NCBI RefSeq assembly: GCF_042945595.1
Contig: NZ_CP168493.1
Coordinates: 62,001 to 126,000 of the forward strand
Length of the DNA stretch: 64,000 nucleotides
Source: Psychrobacillus sp042945595
Lineage (GTDB): Bacteria > Bacillota > Bacilli > Bacillales_A > Planococcaceae
Reading direction: 5' to 3'
Program-made: the position numbers and the translations under genes
In this document: piece after piece, positions 17,071 to 26,464 of the stretch
Numbering within the stretch: the stretch's first letter is position 1
Layout: each line of letters begins with the position of its first letter
Notes under the pieces: model-generated
Told to the model about the DNA's origin: nothing
The model's input: only the letters and a program-made list of their open reading frames with translations
Database searches by the model: none

Positions 17071-17613
17071 ATGTTAGAAAAAGACATTCTAGAAATTCTA
17101 TTAACGGAAGAACAAATTCAAGAAAAGACTCGTGAATTAGGAGCAACACTAACAGCAGACTATAAAGATAAGTTCCCACTTGCTATTGGGATTTTAAAAG
17201 GGGCAATGCCATTTATGTCCGACTTGATGAAACGTGTAGACATATACATTGAAATGGATTATATGGATGTATCAAGTTACGGCAATGCTACAGTATCTTC
17301 TGGAGAAGTAAAAATTATTAAAGATTTAAATACAAGTGTAGAAGGACGCGACATTTTAATCATTGAAGACATTATTGATAGTGGGATGACATTAAGTTAT
17401 TTAGTAGATCTATTCAAATATCGTAAAGCAAAATCGATTAAGCTTGTTACATTGCTTGATAAACCATCTGGTCGAAAAGTAGATTTGAAAGCCGATTATG
17501 TTGGCTTCGAAGTTCCAGATGCATTTGTTGTTGGTTATGGCTTAGATTATGCAGAAAAGTATCGTAATCTACCTTATGTTGGTGTGTTGAAGAAAGAAGT
17601 TTACTCTTTTTAG
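17071..17613 (+). CDS. hpt: Hypoxanthine-guanine phosphoribosyltransferase
   Basis: It converts hypoxanthine or guanine plus PRPP to IMP or GMP in purine salvage. The 180 residues carry the PRPP loop DILIIEDIIDSGMTL and the flexible-loop region MDVSSYGNATVSSGEVK; the C-terminal YAEKYRNLPYVGVL is family-typical. GGGGGGA lies 7-8 bp upstream of ATG. It lies 18 bp after tilS, an arrangement conserved in Bacillus, where the two are co-expressed with ftsH. Confidence 0.96.
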   Translation: MLEKDILEILLTEEQIQEKTRELGATLTADYKDKFPLAIGILKGAMPFMSDLMKRVDIYIEMDYMDVSSYGNATVSSGEVKIIKDLNTSVEGRDILIIEDIIDSGMTLSYLVDLFKYRKAKSIKLVTLLDKPSGRKVDLKADYVGFEVPDAFVVGYGLDYAEKYRNLPYVGVLKKEVYSF

Positions 17614-17769
17614 TTAGAACTGTATCGTGCAGGTTTTATTCAAAATCTGGGCGCAAATATGCCGAGGTATATTTGATTACTGAACGGAAAGGCTTTTCAT
17701 TGTACGTGAAAAAAATCGTATGATAAGATTACATATAGTTTTTCTGTTTACCTTGTGAGGAGGCTGGGA

Positions 17770-19767
17770 ATGAATCGAGCATTGCGTTACGCTATATTAT
17801 ACCTATTAATATTTTTTGTGATTGTTGGGATTTTTGCGACGTTTAATACAAGCAACGCACCAACCAAAAATATTAATTATACCGAATTTATGACTTCACT
17901 TTCAAAAGGGGAAGTGACAAGCTTTACAATGCAGCCGGAACAAGGTGTATTTTTTGTTGAAGGTGAGATGAAAGGCTATAAAGAAGGAGAAAAGTTTTTA
18001 ACTAAGCTTCCTCCTAATAGTACTAATCTACAAGCGAAAATTGATGCGCTGGCAGAATCTGGATCAGTCAAAGTTGATGTAAAAGCAATGCCTAAAACAA
18101 GTGGCTGGATTCAATTTTTCACAGGATTATTACCATTTTTGATTATCATTATTTTATTCTTCTTCTTATTAAGCCAATCACAAGGCGGTGGTAACCGTGT
18201 GATGAACTTTGGTAAGAGCAAAGCGAAACTATACGATAATGAAAAGAAAAAAGTGAGATTTACAGATGTTGCTGGGGCAGATGAGGAAAAAGCTGAACTA
18301 GTAGAAGTAGTAGATTTCTTAAAAGATCCACGCAAATTCGTGGAAATCGGAGCTCGTATTCCGAAAGGGATCTTATTAGTAGGTCCTCCAGGTACGGGTA
18401 AAACATTACTCGCTCGCGCAGTTGCAGGGGAGTCTGGCGTTCCGTTTTTCTCTATCAGCGGATCGGATTTCGTTGAAATGTTTGTCGGAGTTGGGGCATC
18501 ACGTGTTCGTGATTTGTTTGAAAACGCGAAGAAAAATGCACCTTGTATTATTTTTATAGATGAAATTGATGCGGTAGGTCGTCAACGTGGAGCTGGTCTT
18601 GGTGGTGGGCATGATGAACGTGAACAAACACTCAACCAATTACTTGTTGAAATGGACGGTTTCGGTGCAAATGAAGGTATTATTATCATTGCTGCAACGA
18701 ATAGACCAGATGTTTTAGACCCGGCACTTCTTCGTCCAGGTCGTTTTGACCGTCAAATTACAGTTGGGCGTCCGGATGTTAAAGGTCGTGAAGCGGTACT
18801 TAAAGTACATGCTCGCAATAAACCATTAGATGAATCGGTAGACTTAAAAGCAATTGCACAACGTACACCAGGATTCTCTGGAGCGGATTTAGAAAACTTA
18901 TTAAATGAAGCCGCGCTAGTAGCTGCTAGACGTGACAAGAAAAAAGTAGATATGAGTGACATTGATGAAGCAACAGATCGGGTAATTGCTGGTCCAGCAA
19001 AATCCGGTAAAGTTATTTCTAAAAAAGAACGTAATATTGTTGCGTTCCATGAAGCAGGACATGTGGTTATCGGATTAACACTAGATGATGCAGAAATCGT
19101 GCATAAAGTGACAATCGTTCCACGCGGTCAAGCTGGAGGATATGCGGTAATGCTTCCAAAAGAAGATCGTTACTTCATGACAAAACCTGAACTGCTTGAT
19201 AAAATCTCAGGTCTACTTGGTGGTCGTGTAGCGGAAGAAATTACATTTGGGGAAGTTTCTACAGGTGCCCATAATGACTTCCAACGTGTAACTAGTATTG
19301 CGCGAAGCATGGTTACGGAGTACGGTATGAGTGATAAATTAGGTCCTATGCAGTTTGGTCAAGCGCAAGGTGGTAACGTTTTCCTTGGACGTGACTTTAA
19401 CTCAGAGCAAAACTATTCTGATGCGATTGCATATGAAATTGATCAAGAGATGCAAAAAATGATAAAAGAGCAATATGCACGAACAAAACAAATATTAACG
19501 GAAAAACGTGAGTTATTAACTTTAATTGCGAATACGTTATTAGATGTAGAAACGCTGGATGCTGCTCAAATCAAACACTTGGAAGAACACGGAACCCTTC
19601 CGGAACGCGTATATGATTTAGCGAACCAAGAAGTAAAAGTGGAAGAAAGTGAAGAAGTACCTGACGCAGTAGGTGCTCCAGCAGATCCATCTACTAGTGA
19701 TTTACCTACAGAAAATGGTCCAACAGTTGAGTCGAAAAATTCAATTCAAGAAGAACGTAGAGATTAA
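17770..19767 (+). CDS. ftsH: ATP-dependent zinc metalloprotease FtsH
   Basis: A membrane-anchored AAA+ protease for membrane-protein quality control, regulator turnover and sporulation. 665 residues: membrane segments at about 7-25 and 110-135 flanking an extracytoplasmic loop, Walker A GPPGTGKT (205-212), Walker B IIFIDEIDAVG, the second region of homology ATNRPDVLDPALLRPGRFD, and the zinc site HEAGH (427-431). The C-terminal tail is acidic and variable. GAGGAGG lies 6 bp upstream of ATG 17770; GTG 17755 would place that site inside the gene. A terminator follows. Confidence 0.97.
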   Translation: MNRALRYAILYLLIFFVIVGIFATFNTSNAPTKNINYTEFMTSLSKGEVTSFTMQPEQGVFFVEGEMKGYKEGEKFLTKLPPNSTNLQAKIDALAESGSVKVDVKAMPKTSGWIQFFTGLLPFLIIIILFFFLLSQSQGGGNRVMNFGKSKAKLYDNEKKKVRFTDVAGADEEKAELVEVVDFLKDPRKFVEIGARIPKGILLVGPPGTGKTLLARAVAGESGVPFFSISGSDFVEMFVGVGASRVRDLFENAKKNAPCIIFIDEIDAVGRQRGAGLGGGHDEREQTLNQLLVEMDGFGANEGIIIIAATNRPDVLDPALLRPGRFDRQITVGRPDVKGREAVLKVHARNKPLDESVDLKAIAQRTPGFSGADLENLLNEAALVAARRDKKKVDMSDIDEATDRVIAGPAKSGKVISKKERNIVAFHEAGHVVIGLTLDDAEIVHKVTIVPRGQAGGYAVMLPKEDRYFMTKPELLDKISGLLGGRVAEEITFGEVSTGAHNDFQRVTSIARSMVTEYGMSDKLGPMQFGQAQGGNVFLGRDFNSEQNYSDAIAYEIDQEMQKMIKEQYARTKQILTEKRELLTLIANTLLDVETLDAAQIKHLEEHGTLPERVYDLANQEVKVEESEEVPDAVGAPADPSTSDLPTENGPTVESKNSIQEERRD

Positions 19768-19778
19768 TAGAAAAAAGG

Positions 19779-19821
19779 GCTGGTTGCTTCTCGTATTTAT
19801 ACGAGGCAACCAGCTTTTTTC
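19779..19821 (+). terminator. Terminator after ftsH
   Basis: GCTGGTTGC pairs with GCAACCAGC, with an inner CTCGTA/TACGAG stem, followed by six T. Confidence 0.9.
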
Positions 19822-19880
19822 TTTAGGTCTTTCTATGGTATGATGTGTGGGAAAACTTACGAAAAGTGAGGACAAGCTAG

Positions 19881-20663
19881 ATGATACTTGTGCTAGATAC
19901 AGGGAATACAAATATTGTTTTAGGTGTATATGAAAATGATAAGCTCATCCATCATTGGCGAATGGAAACAGACCGCCTAAAAACAGAAGATGAATACGGG
20001 ATGCAAGTAAAAGCATTGTTTTCACATGCCAATATTTCTTTTGACCAAATAGAAGGTATTATTATTTCTTCCGTTGTACCACCCATTATGTTTTCGTTAG
20101 AAGCAATGTGCAAAAAATATTTTGGTATCAAACCAATAGTGGTAGGACCTGGAGTCAAAACTGGATTGAATATTAAGTGCGAGAATCCGCGTGAAGTGGG
20201 GGCAGATCGAATTGTGAATGCCGTCGCTGCTATTCATGCGTATGGTAGTCCTCTCATAATAGTTGACTTTGGAACTGCCACGACATATTGTTTTGTCAAT
20301 GAACAAGACGAGTACATGGGAGGGGCAATAGCACCTGGAATTGGTATATCAACAGAGGCACTCTTTACTCGAGCGAGTAAACTTCCTCGAATAGAGTTAG
20401 CCAGACCAGAACATGTAGTAGGAAAAAATACTGTTTCTGCAATGCAGTCTGGTATTGTTTATGGGTATGTTGGACAAGTAGAAGGTATAGTAAATCGGAT
20501 AAAAAAAGTATCAAAACACACTCCTAAAGTGATAGCAACGGGCGGTATGGCAAATCTAATAGGAGATGAAACAACAATCGTGGATGTAATAGATCCTTTT
20601 TTAACGTTAAAAGGATTATATCTAATATATCAACGAAACTTAAATGAAAAAGGAATGAAATAA
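19881..20663 (+). CDS. coaX: Type III pantothenate kinase CoaX
   Basis: It phosphorylates pantothenate, the first step of coenzyme A synthesis. The 260 residues belong to the acetate/sugar kinase-like type III family: N-terminal DTGNTNIVLGV phosphate loop, GADRIVNAVAA, and DFGTATTYC with GGAIAPGIGISTEAL. Family length is about 255-260. AGTGAGG lies upstream of ATG. The stop codon abuts the hslO start (TAAATG), so the two genes are coupled. Confidence 0.95.
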   Translation: MILVLDTGNTNIVLGVYENDKLIHHWRMETDRLKTEDEYGMQVKALFSHANISFDQIEGIIISSVVPPIMFSLEAMCKKYFGIKPIVVGPGVKTGLNIKCENPREVGADRIVNAVAAIHAYGSPLIIVDFGTATTYCFVNEQDEYMGGAIAPGIGISTEALFTRASKLPRIELARPEHVVGKNTVSAMQSGIVYGYVGQVEGIVNRIKKVSKHTPKVIATGGMANLIGDETTIVDVIDPFLTLKGLYLIYQRNLNEKGMK

Positions 20664-21545
20664 ATGAGTGATTATTTAGTAAGAGCGTTAGCTTTTAAAG
20701 GAAGTGTACGCGCATTTGCGGTGCGGACAACAGAAACTGTTGGAGAAGCGCAAAGGCGTCACCAAACATGGCCAACTGCATCAGCGGCACTTGGAAGAAC
20801 CATGACTGCTGCGGTTATGATGGGGGTTATGTTAAAAGGTGAGGATAAGCTCACGATCAAAGTAGAAGGTAATGGTCCGATTGGCCCGATGATAATTGAT
20901 AGCAATGCAAAAGGAGAAGCTCGTGGCTATGTAACGAATCCGCAGACACATTTCGATTTAAATGAAGTTGGGAAATTAGATGTTCGTCGTGCGGTTGGAA
21001 CGGAAGGAACATTAACCATCGTAAAAGATCTTGGTTTAAGAGACTTTTTTACAGGACAAGTGCCAATCGTTTCTGGAGAAATTGGGGAAGACTTTACGTA
21101 TTATTTTGCTGTATCCGAGCAAGTTCCATCATCTGTTGGTCTAGGGGTATTGGTTAATCCGGACAATACAATTCTAGCGGCAGGTGGATTTATCATTCAA
21201 CTGATGCCTGGTACCGATGATGAGACGATTACAATTATTGAAGAAAAACTAAAAATAATGGAGCCCGTTTCAAAAATGATTGAAAAAGGGTTAACACCAG
21301 AAGAATTGCTTTTTGAAATCTTAGGAAAAGATAATGTGCAGATTTTGGACTCTACTCCTGTTTCGTTTGCGTGTAATTGTTCAAAAGAACGGTTTGGTAG
21401 TGCGATTATTAGTTTAGGTGAAAAAGAAATTCGAGAAATGATTGAGGAAGATGGAGGAGCAGAAGCGCATTGTCATTTCTGTATGGAGAAATATTTATAC
21501 TCAATAGAAGAATTGGAGTCATTCATCGATGAAATCAACGCGTGA
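20664..21545 (+). CDS. hslO: Redox-regulated chaperone Hsp33
   Basis: Hsp33 is a holdase that becomes active when its zinc-bound cysteines are oxidised. The 293 residues show the N-terminal substrate-binding core (GHG-type region KVEGNGPIGPMIIDSNAKGE, GYVTNPQTHFDL) and the C-terminal redox switch with Cys237, Cys239 (CNC) and Cys270, Cys273 (CHFC). The gene begins at the base after coaX ends and overlaps the next gene by 17 bp. Confidence 0.96.
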   Translation: MSDYLVRALAFKGSVRAFAVRTTETVGEAQRRHQTWPTASAALGRTMTAAVMMGVMLKGEDKLTIKVEGNGPIGPMIIDSNAKGEARGYVTNPQTHFDLNEVGKLDVRRAVGTEGTLTIVKDLGLRDFFTGQVPIVSGEIGEDFTYYFAVSEQVPSSVGLGVLVNPDNTILAAGGFIIQLMPGTDDETITIIEEKLKIMEPVSKMIEKGLTPEELLFEILGKDNVQILDSTPVSFACNCSKERFGSAIISLGEKEIREMIEEDGGAEAHCHFCMEKYLYSIEELESFIDEINA

Positions 21546-22455
21546 TAACTTTAATCCACAACAAAAACGACATCTAAAAACAAAACCAGTGCTATTCCTA
21601 CTTAGCATTCTTTTGCTTGGCAATTTCCTGTGGTTTATTGCTTGGTTGACACCGAATGAGAAGGTCAGTGAAACGGAAGAAGTCGCATCTGTTGGTGGGG
21701 AAGTTATTACAAAGGAAGAATGGATGGCTTCGATGGAAGCGATGTACGGGAAAGAAGTGTTATTGGATTTAGTAAATGCAAAAGTGATGGAGGCAGCTGC
21801 TAAAAAGAACAATATACAAGTTACCGATCAAGAAATAGAACTCGAACTTGCTCTTATTCGTTCGACACAAGAAGGAACCGATACATCTCTTCAAACATTT
21901 GATGAAGAAACGATGCGTCAAAAAGTACGATCTCGCTTAATTTTAGAAAAAGTTTTAGCGAAAGATATTGTGATAGAAGACGATGCAATAAAGGCATATT
22001 ATGATAATAATAAAAACTTATATAATATACCTACTTCCTATCGAACGAGTATTATTTATGCTACTACAGAAGACGAAGCAAAAGAAGTTGTAAAAGAACT
22101 GGATAATGGCTCCTCCTTTGAAGGATTGGCAAGAGAACGCTCCAAAGATGCTAGTTCTGCAAGTTTGGGTGGAGACATCGGATATGTATCGGCAGATGCG
22201 CAGTCGGTAGATACTGCCATTATCTCTGCCTTGCCAAACATAGAGGTTGGTAAATGGAGTGATATCATTGCATTGAAGGATGGGAGATTTGCAGTTGCTC
22301 AAGTTGTAAATGTTTTTGAAGGTGAGTCATTTTCGTATGCGGATGTAAAAGACCATATTCACCGAGAGCTTGCACTAGATCAGCTCTCTCAATCTGTTAC
22401 ACCCGAAACATTTTGGCAAGAATTCAATGCCAAATGGTCGTATAGTGAGAAGTAA
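21529..22455 (+). CDS. Membrane-anchored PpiC-type peptidyl-prolyl isomerase (YacD-like foldase)
   Basis: 308 residues: a basic N-terminus, one membrane anchor (PVLFLLSILLLGNFLWFIAWL, residues 20-40), an extracellular SurA-N-like helical part (WMASMEAMYGKEVLLDLVNAKVMEAAAKKNN) and a parvulin domain (YATTEDEAKEVV, GSSFEGLARERSKDASS, LGGDIGYVS). It resembles PrsA but has an uncleaved-type anchor and no lipobox Cys. It occupies the place of B. subtilis yacD. A role in folding exported proteins is inferred from the family. It overlaps hslO by 17 bp. Confidence 0.88.
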   Translation: MKSTRDNFNPQQKRHLKTKPVLFLLSILLLGNFLWFIAWLTPNEKVSETEEVASVGGEVITKEEWMASMEAMYGKEVLLDLVNAKVMEAAAKKNNIQVTDQEIELELALIRSTQEGTDTSLQTFDEETMRQKVRSRLILEKVLAKDIVIEDDAIKAYYDNNKNLYNIPTSYRTSIIYATTEDEAKEVVKELDNGSSFEGLARERSKDASSASLGGDIGYVSADAQSVDTAIISALPNIEVGKWSDIIALKDGRFAVAQVVNVFEGESFSYADVKDHIHRELALDQLSQSVTPETFWQEFNAKWSYSEK

Positions 22456-22485
22456 CAGCGTATTCTATGGAGTATGCTGTTTTTT
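22455..22485 (+). terminator. Terminator after the coaX-hslO-yacD unit
   Basis: ACAGCGTA pairs with TATGCTGT around a 10-nt loop, followed by six T. Confidence 0.82.
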
Positions 22486-22516
22486 CTAATTTTCAGCCTT
22501 TTTCAATGTTCTTTTA

Positions 22517-22546
22517 TTGACATTTATTCTCTGTCATTGGTATTAT
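22517..22546 (+). promoter_or_regulatory. Sigma-A promoter of cysK with downstream dyad
   Basis: Perfect TTGACA (22517-22522) and TATTAT (22541-22546) with an 18-bp spacer. An imperfect 17-bp dyad CCTATTAATTTAGTAGG follows at 22558-22574, between promoter and start, where a regulator such as CymR could bind; that assignment is a guess. Confidence 0.65.
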
Positions 22547-22590
22547 AAAAAATAAAACCTATTAATTTAGTAGGAATTAGGAGTGGGATA

Positions 22591-23514
22591 ATGGCAAAGT
22601 TAGCGCAATCCGTAGTCGAATTAATTGGTAAAACGCCAGTAGTGAAATTAAACAGAGTTTCAAATCCTGAGGATGCCGAAGTGTATGTAAAATTAGAATA
22701 CTTCAACCCGGGAAGTAGTGTAAAAGATCGTATTGCATTTGCCATGATTGAAGCCGCTGAAAAAGAGGGGAAATTACAAGAGGGTAGCACAATAATTGAA
22801 CCTACTAGTGGTAATACAGGAATAGGCCTTTCGATGATTGCAGCTGCCAAAGGTTATAAAGCTGTATTAGTAATGCCAGATACAATGAGTTTAGAGCGTA
22901 GAAACCTTCTACGTGCTTATGGTGCCGACTTAGTGTTAACACCTGGAGCAGACGGGATGAAAGGTGCTATTGCAAAAGCAGAAGAACTGGCAAATGAAAA
23001 TGAATGGTTTATGCCTCAACAATTCAACAATGAAGCAAACCCAGAAATTCATCGTTTAACAACAGGTCCTGAGATTGCAGAAGTATTTGACGAATTACAC
23101 GGCTTTGTAGCAGGAATAGGTACTGGTGGAACAATCACTGGGGCTGGTAGTGTATTGAAAGAAAAATTCCCGGATATTCAGATTGTTGCAGTGGAACCAA
23201 AGGACTCCAATGTTCTATCTGGAGGTAAACCAGGTCCTCATAAAATACAAGGTATTGGTGCAGGATTTGTACCAAAGGTGTTAGATACAAAAATGTATCA
23301 TTCTATTATTCAAGTATCAAATGAGGATGCATATGCAACGTCACGTGAAGTTGCAAAATTAGAAGGTATACTTGGCGGCGTTTCTGCAGGTGCTGCTATT
23401 TACGGAGCGCTTCAACTTGCAAAACAACTTGGGAAAGGTAAAAAAGTTGTTGCAATTATCCCAGATAACGGAGAACGTTATTTAAGTACACCGTTATACC
23501 AATTTGAAGACTAA
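22591..23514 (+). CDS. cysK: Cysteine synthase A (O-acetylserine sulfhydrylase)
   Basis: It makes L-cysteine from O-acetylserine and sulfide using PLP. The 307 residues have PLP Lys45 (PGSSVKDR), the phosphate and substrate loops (TSGNTGIGLSMIAAAKG) and the glycine-rich GTGGTITGAG loop. In B. subtilis CysK also partners the CymR repressor. It has its own promoter and terminator and sits between the yacD-like gene and pabB, as in B. subtilis. Confidence 0.97.
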   Translation: MAKLAQSVVELIGKTPVVKLNRVSNPEDAEVYVKLEYFNPGSSVKDRIAFAMIEAAEKEGKLQEGSTIIEPTSGNTGIGLSMIAAAKGYKAVLVMPDTMSLERRNLLRAYGADLVLTPGADGMKGAIAKAEELANENEWFMPQQFNNEANPEIHRLTTGPEIAEVFDELHGFVAGIGTGGTITGAGSVLKEKFPDIQIVAVEPKDSNVLSGGKPGPHKIQGIGAGFVPKVLDTKMYHSIIQVSNEDAYATSREVAKLEGILGGVSAGAAIYGALQLAKQLGKGKKVVAIIPDNGERYLSTPLYQFED

Positions 23515-23527
23515 TGTAAAAAAGAGG

Positions 23528-23556
23528 AGTGGGAGCGAATATGCTTCCGCTTTTTT
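23528..23556 (+). terminator. Terminator after cysK
   Basis: AGTGGGAGC pairs with GCTTCCGCT (with G-U pairs), followed by six T. Confidence 0.78.
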
Positions 23557-23587
23557 ATGTGGCGAAAAGTAGGGGTTTCAAGTTAAG

Positions 23588-25033
23588 ATGGAGGCAAATC
23601 GTTTTTTGGGGGGATTTGAAGAAGTGGATTCACTAAACTTACAAACACATACATTTAACATGGCGAAGGAAGCCTTTTTTTATGCGTATAAAGAAATAAC
23701 GAAAGAAGAGTCTCATCATTTATTTTTAGAAAGTGGCAGAGGAGGACATTTATGTGTTGCGGCTTGGAATCCAATTGTAGTGACAAAATCAGTTGATACT
23801 GGATTACATATAAAATGGCGAAGTGGAAAAGAAGAGGTGCGTTCAGGAGAAGCACTCACTGAATTGGAGAAGCTTGTTGAGTCGTTTAGAATTCCTTTTC
23901 AAGAAGAATTACCGGATTTCCAAGGTGGTGCCGCCGGTTTTATTAGTTATGATTATGCTCGTAAAATAGAAGTTTTACCTACTCTAGCGGTGGATGATTT
24001 GCATGTACCAGATATTTATTTTTATCTGTTTGATTTCTGGGCAGTTCTGGATGTTGCCACAGAAACCGTGACATGTATGAAATTATCAATAAGTGATGTA
24101 GATTTGGCTGAAATGGAAGAAGTGTTGAAGGCTGCAAGTAGAAGGGGGGAGCGTCTATTTTTATCAGGGGCTGCAACAGAAGTAGCTGAAGATCAAGCAG
24201 AGTTATTTGTTTCAGTAAATGAAACGGAATTTGAGTCTGCCGTTCATCAAGTGCAAGAATATATTGCCCAAGGCGATGTATTTCAAGTAAACCTATCTGT
24301 TCGACAATCCAAAAAATTAAACGCAGAGCCAATTGCTATGTATGAGGCACTCCGCGCATTTAATCCATCTCCGTATATGGCTTATATTCAATCCCCAGAA
24401 TTTGCAGTTGTATCTGGATCACCGGAGCTATTAGTGAAGAAAAAGGGGACAGAATTATCTACTCGTCCAATCGCAGGAACGAGACCACGTGGAAAAAGCG
24501 ATCAAGAAGATATTCGACTTGCTCATGAACTAATTGACAATGAAAAAGAGCGAGCAGAACATGTCATGCTTGTCGACCTAGAAAGAAATGATTTAGGGCG
24601 AGTATCTACCTATGGCTCTGTAGAGGTAGATGAATTTATGGTTATTGAACGGTACTCACATGTTATGCATATTGTTTCAAATGTAAAAGGGACACTTCGT
24701 CCTGATACTTCTAATACAGAAATTGTCCAAGCTATGTTCCCTGGTGGAACAATAACTGGAGCTCCCAAAATTCGTACGATGGAAATCATTGAAGAATTAG
24801 AGCCGGTTCGCAGAGGGTTATATACAGGCTCTATCGGTTGGTTAGGATTTTCGGGTGATTTGGAGCTGAATATTGTCATTCGAACAGCCTTTATTCAAGA
24901 TGGAATGGCACATATTCAAGCGGGAGCAGGAATTGTAATAGATTCTATTCCTAGTGCAGAATATGTAGAGTCTTTAAACAAAGCGAAAGCATTATGGCAA
25001 GCGAAAGCTATGGCAGAAGGAGGAAAACAATGA
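23588..25033 (+). CDS. pabB: Aminodeoxychorismate synthase component I (PabB)
   Basis: With PabA it turns chorismate and glutamine into aminodeoxychorismate for folate. 481 residues of the chorismate-binding family: RPIAGTRPRGKS, MLVDLERNDLGRVS, FPGGTITGAPKIRTMEIIEELEP and GAGIVIDS motifs of the catalytic core. ATG 23588 is used here, but GTG 23624, 9 bp after GGGGGGA, is at least as likely and would remove 12 residues. It heads the folate cluster; its stop overlaps the pabA start (ATGA). Confidence 0.93.
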   Translation: MEANRFLGGFEEVDSLNLQTHTFNMAKEAFFYAYKEITKEESHHLFLESGRGGHLCVAAWNPIVVTKSVDTGLHIKWRSGKEEVRSGEALTELEKLVESFRIPFQEELPDFQGGAAGFISYDYARKIEVLPTLAVDDLHVPDIYFYLFDFWAVLDVATETVTCMKLSISDVDLAEMEEVLKAASRRGERLFLSGAATEVAEDQAELFVSVNETEFESAVHQVQEYIAQGDVFQVNLSVRQSKKLNAEPIAMYEALRAFNPSPYMAYIQSPEFAVVSGSPELLVKKKGTELSTRPIAGTRPRGKSDQEDIRLAHELIDNEKERAEHVMLVDLERNDLGRVSTYGSVEVDEFMVIERYSHVMHIVSNVKGTLRPDTSNTEIVQAMFPGGTITGAPKIRTMEIIEELEPVRRGLYTGSIGWLGFSGDLELNIVIRTAFIQDGMAHIQAGAGIVIDSIPSAEYVESLNKAKALWQAKAMAEGGKQ

Positions 25034-25620
25034 TTTTGATGATTGATAATTATGATTCCTTTACTTACAATCTCGTTCAATATATAGGAGAGCTTGGAGA
25101 AGAGGTGAAGGTTGTTCGTAATGATGAGCTGACGATTGCTGAAATCGAGCAACTAGCTCCAAATATAATTGTCGTATCGCCAGGTCCTTGTACGCCGAAT
25201 GAGGCTGGGATTAGTTTAGAGGCAATCGCATATTTTGCGGGGAAGATTGCTATATTGGGTGTTTGTCTAGGTCATCAATCGATTGGGCAAGCATTCGGAG
25301 GAAAAGTAATTCGTGCAGAAAGATTAATGCATGGGAAAACATCTCCTGTTTTTCATGATGGAAAAGGTGTAAATAAGGAAATGCCAAACCCTTTTCAAGC
25401 AACAAGGTATCATTCGCTGCTTGTAGAGAAAGAAACGTTGCCTGATTGTTTGGAAGTGACCTCTTGGACAGAAGAAGGAGAAATTATGGGACTTCGACAT
25501 AAAGAATTTCCTGTAGAAGGTGTACAATTCCATCCAGAGTCAATCATGACAGAGGAAGGGAAAAAACTCATTCAAAACTTTATCGGGGCATACAGCCCTT
25601 CTATAAAGGGGAATATCTAA
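25030..25620 (+). CDS. pabA: Glutamine amidotransferase PabA (TrpG-like)
   Basis: The glutaminase subunit feeding ammonia to PabB, and in Bacillus also shared with anthranilate synthase. 196 residues, class I glutamine amidotransferase: IDNYDSFTYNLVQY start, the nucleophile Cys in GVCLGHQ, and the His-Glu pair in VQFHPESIMTEEG. ATG 25030 overlaps the pabB stop and has AGGAGG just upstream. Confidence 0.95.
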   Translation: MILMIDNYDSFTYNLVQYIGELGEEVKVVRNDELTIAEIEQLAPNIIVVSPGPCTPNEAGISLEAIAYFAGKIAILGVCLGHQSIGQAFGGKVIRAERLMHGKTSPVFHDGKGVNKEMPNPFQATRYHSLLVEKETLPDCLEVTSWTEEGEIMGLRHKEFPVEGVQFHPESIMTEEGKKLIQNFIGAYSPSIKGNI

Positions 25621-25621
25621 C

Positions 25622-26464
25622 GTGGATGCTTGGAAAAATGATGAATTATACCACTCAGATGAGCTAATGATTTCCCCTTATGATCATGGCTTCTTGTATG
25701 GACTTGGTTTTTTTGAAACGTTTCGTACGTACAATGGAAAAGTGTTTTTATGGGAAGAACATTGGGGGAGACTCTCTCGTGCATTAGCTGATTTTCGTAT
25801 TACCATGCCTTACGATCAAGAAGTGATACTGGCAGCTGTAGCTAAGTTAACGACAGCGAATAATGGGGAAGACGGATACTTTAGGCTAAATATTTCGGCA
25901 GGTGTGCATGATATTGGCCTCCAACCAACTAGTTATGAAAAGCCCACGGTCATTTTATTCCGAAAAGCATTGCATACTCTACCTAGAGGAATGGAAAAAT
26001 CAGCAGTATGGCTAGAAACGTTGAGAAATTCTCCGGAAAGTGGGATGCGCCATAAATCCCATCATTACGCAAATAATGTACAAGCCCGATTTGAAATTGC
26101 TTCCCTAGCCTCTTTGGAAGGTATCTTTCTAACTGCGGATGGATTTGTTGCAGAAGGAATTACGTCGAATGTGTTTTGGGTGAAGGAAGGGAAATTATAT
26201 ACACCTTCACTAGATACAGGAATATTAGCCGGCGTCACACGGGGTTGGCTGATAAAAAATTCTCCATTCGCGGTAGAGGAAGGTTTATTTGTAAGAGAAG
26301 TATTAGAGGAAGCCGATGAAGTATTTATTACAAACGCGGTACAAGAAATTGTCCCTATAAAAAATATAGAAGAAAAGTACTTTTTAGGAAATGAAGGACC
26401 TGTGTATGCTGCGCTTCATGAAGCGTATGTAACGTGTATTCAGAAGGAAGGTGCAGAACGTTGA
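25622..26464 (+). CDS. pabC: Aminodeoxychorismate lyase PabC
   Basis: A PLP fold-type IV enzyme that releases pyruvate from aminodeoxychorismate to give p-aminobenzoate. 280 residues: ISPYDHGFLYGLGFFETFR near the start, RHKSHHYANN with the PLP lysine near residue 142, AEGITSNVFWV and TPSLDTGILAGVTRG. D-amino acid transaminase is a paralogue, but context (between pabA and folP) supports PabC. The start is GTG 25622 with AAAGGGGA upstream. The stop overlaps the folP start. Confidence 0.92.
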   Translation: MDAWKNDELYHSDELMISPYDHGFLYGLGFFETFRTYNGKVFLWEEHWGRLSRALADFRITMPYDQEVILAAVAKLTTANNGEDGYFRLNISAGVHDIGLQPTSYEKPTVILFRKALHTLPRGMEKSAVWLETLRNSPESGMRHKSHHYANNVQARFEIASLASLEGIFLTADGFVAEGITSNVFWVKEGKLYTPSLDTGILAGVTRGWLIKNSPFAVEEGLFVREVLEEADEVFITNAVQEIVPIKNIEEKYFLGNEGPVYAALHEAYVTCIQKEGAER

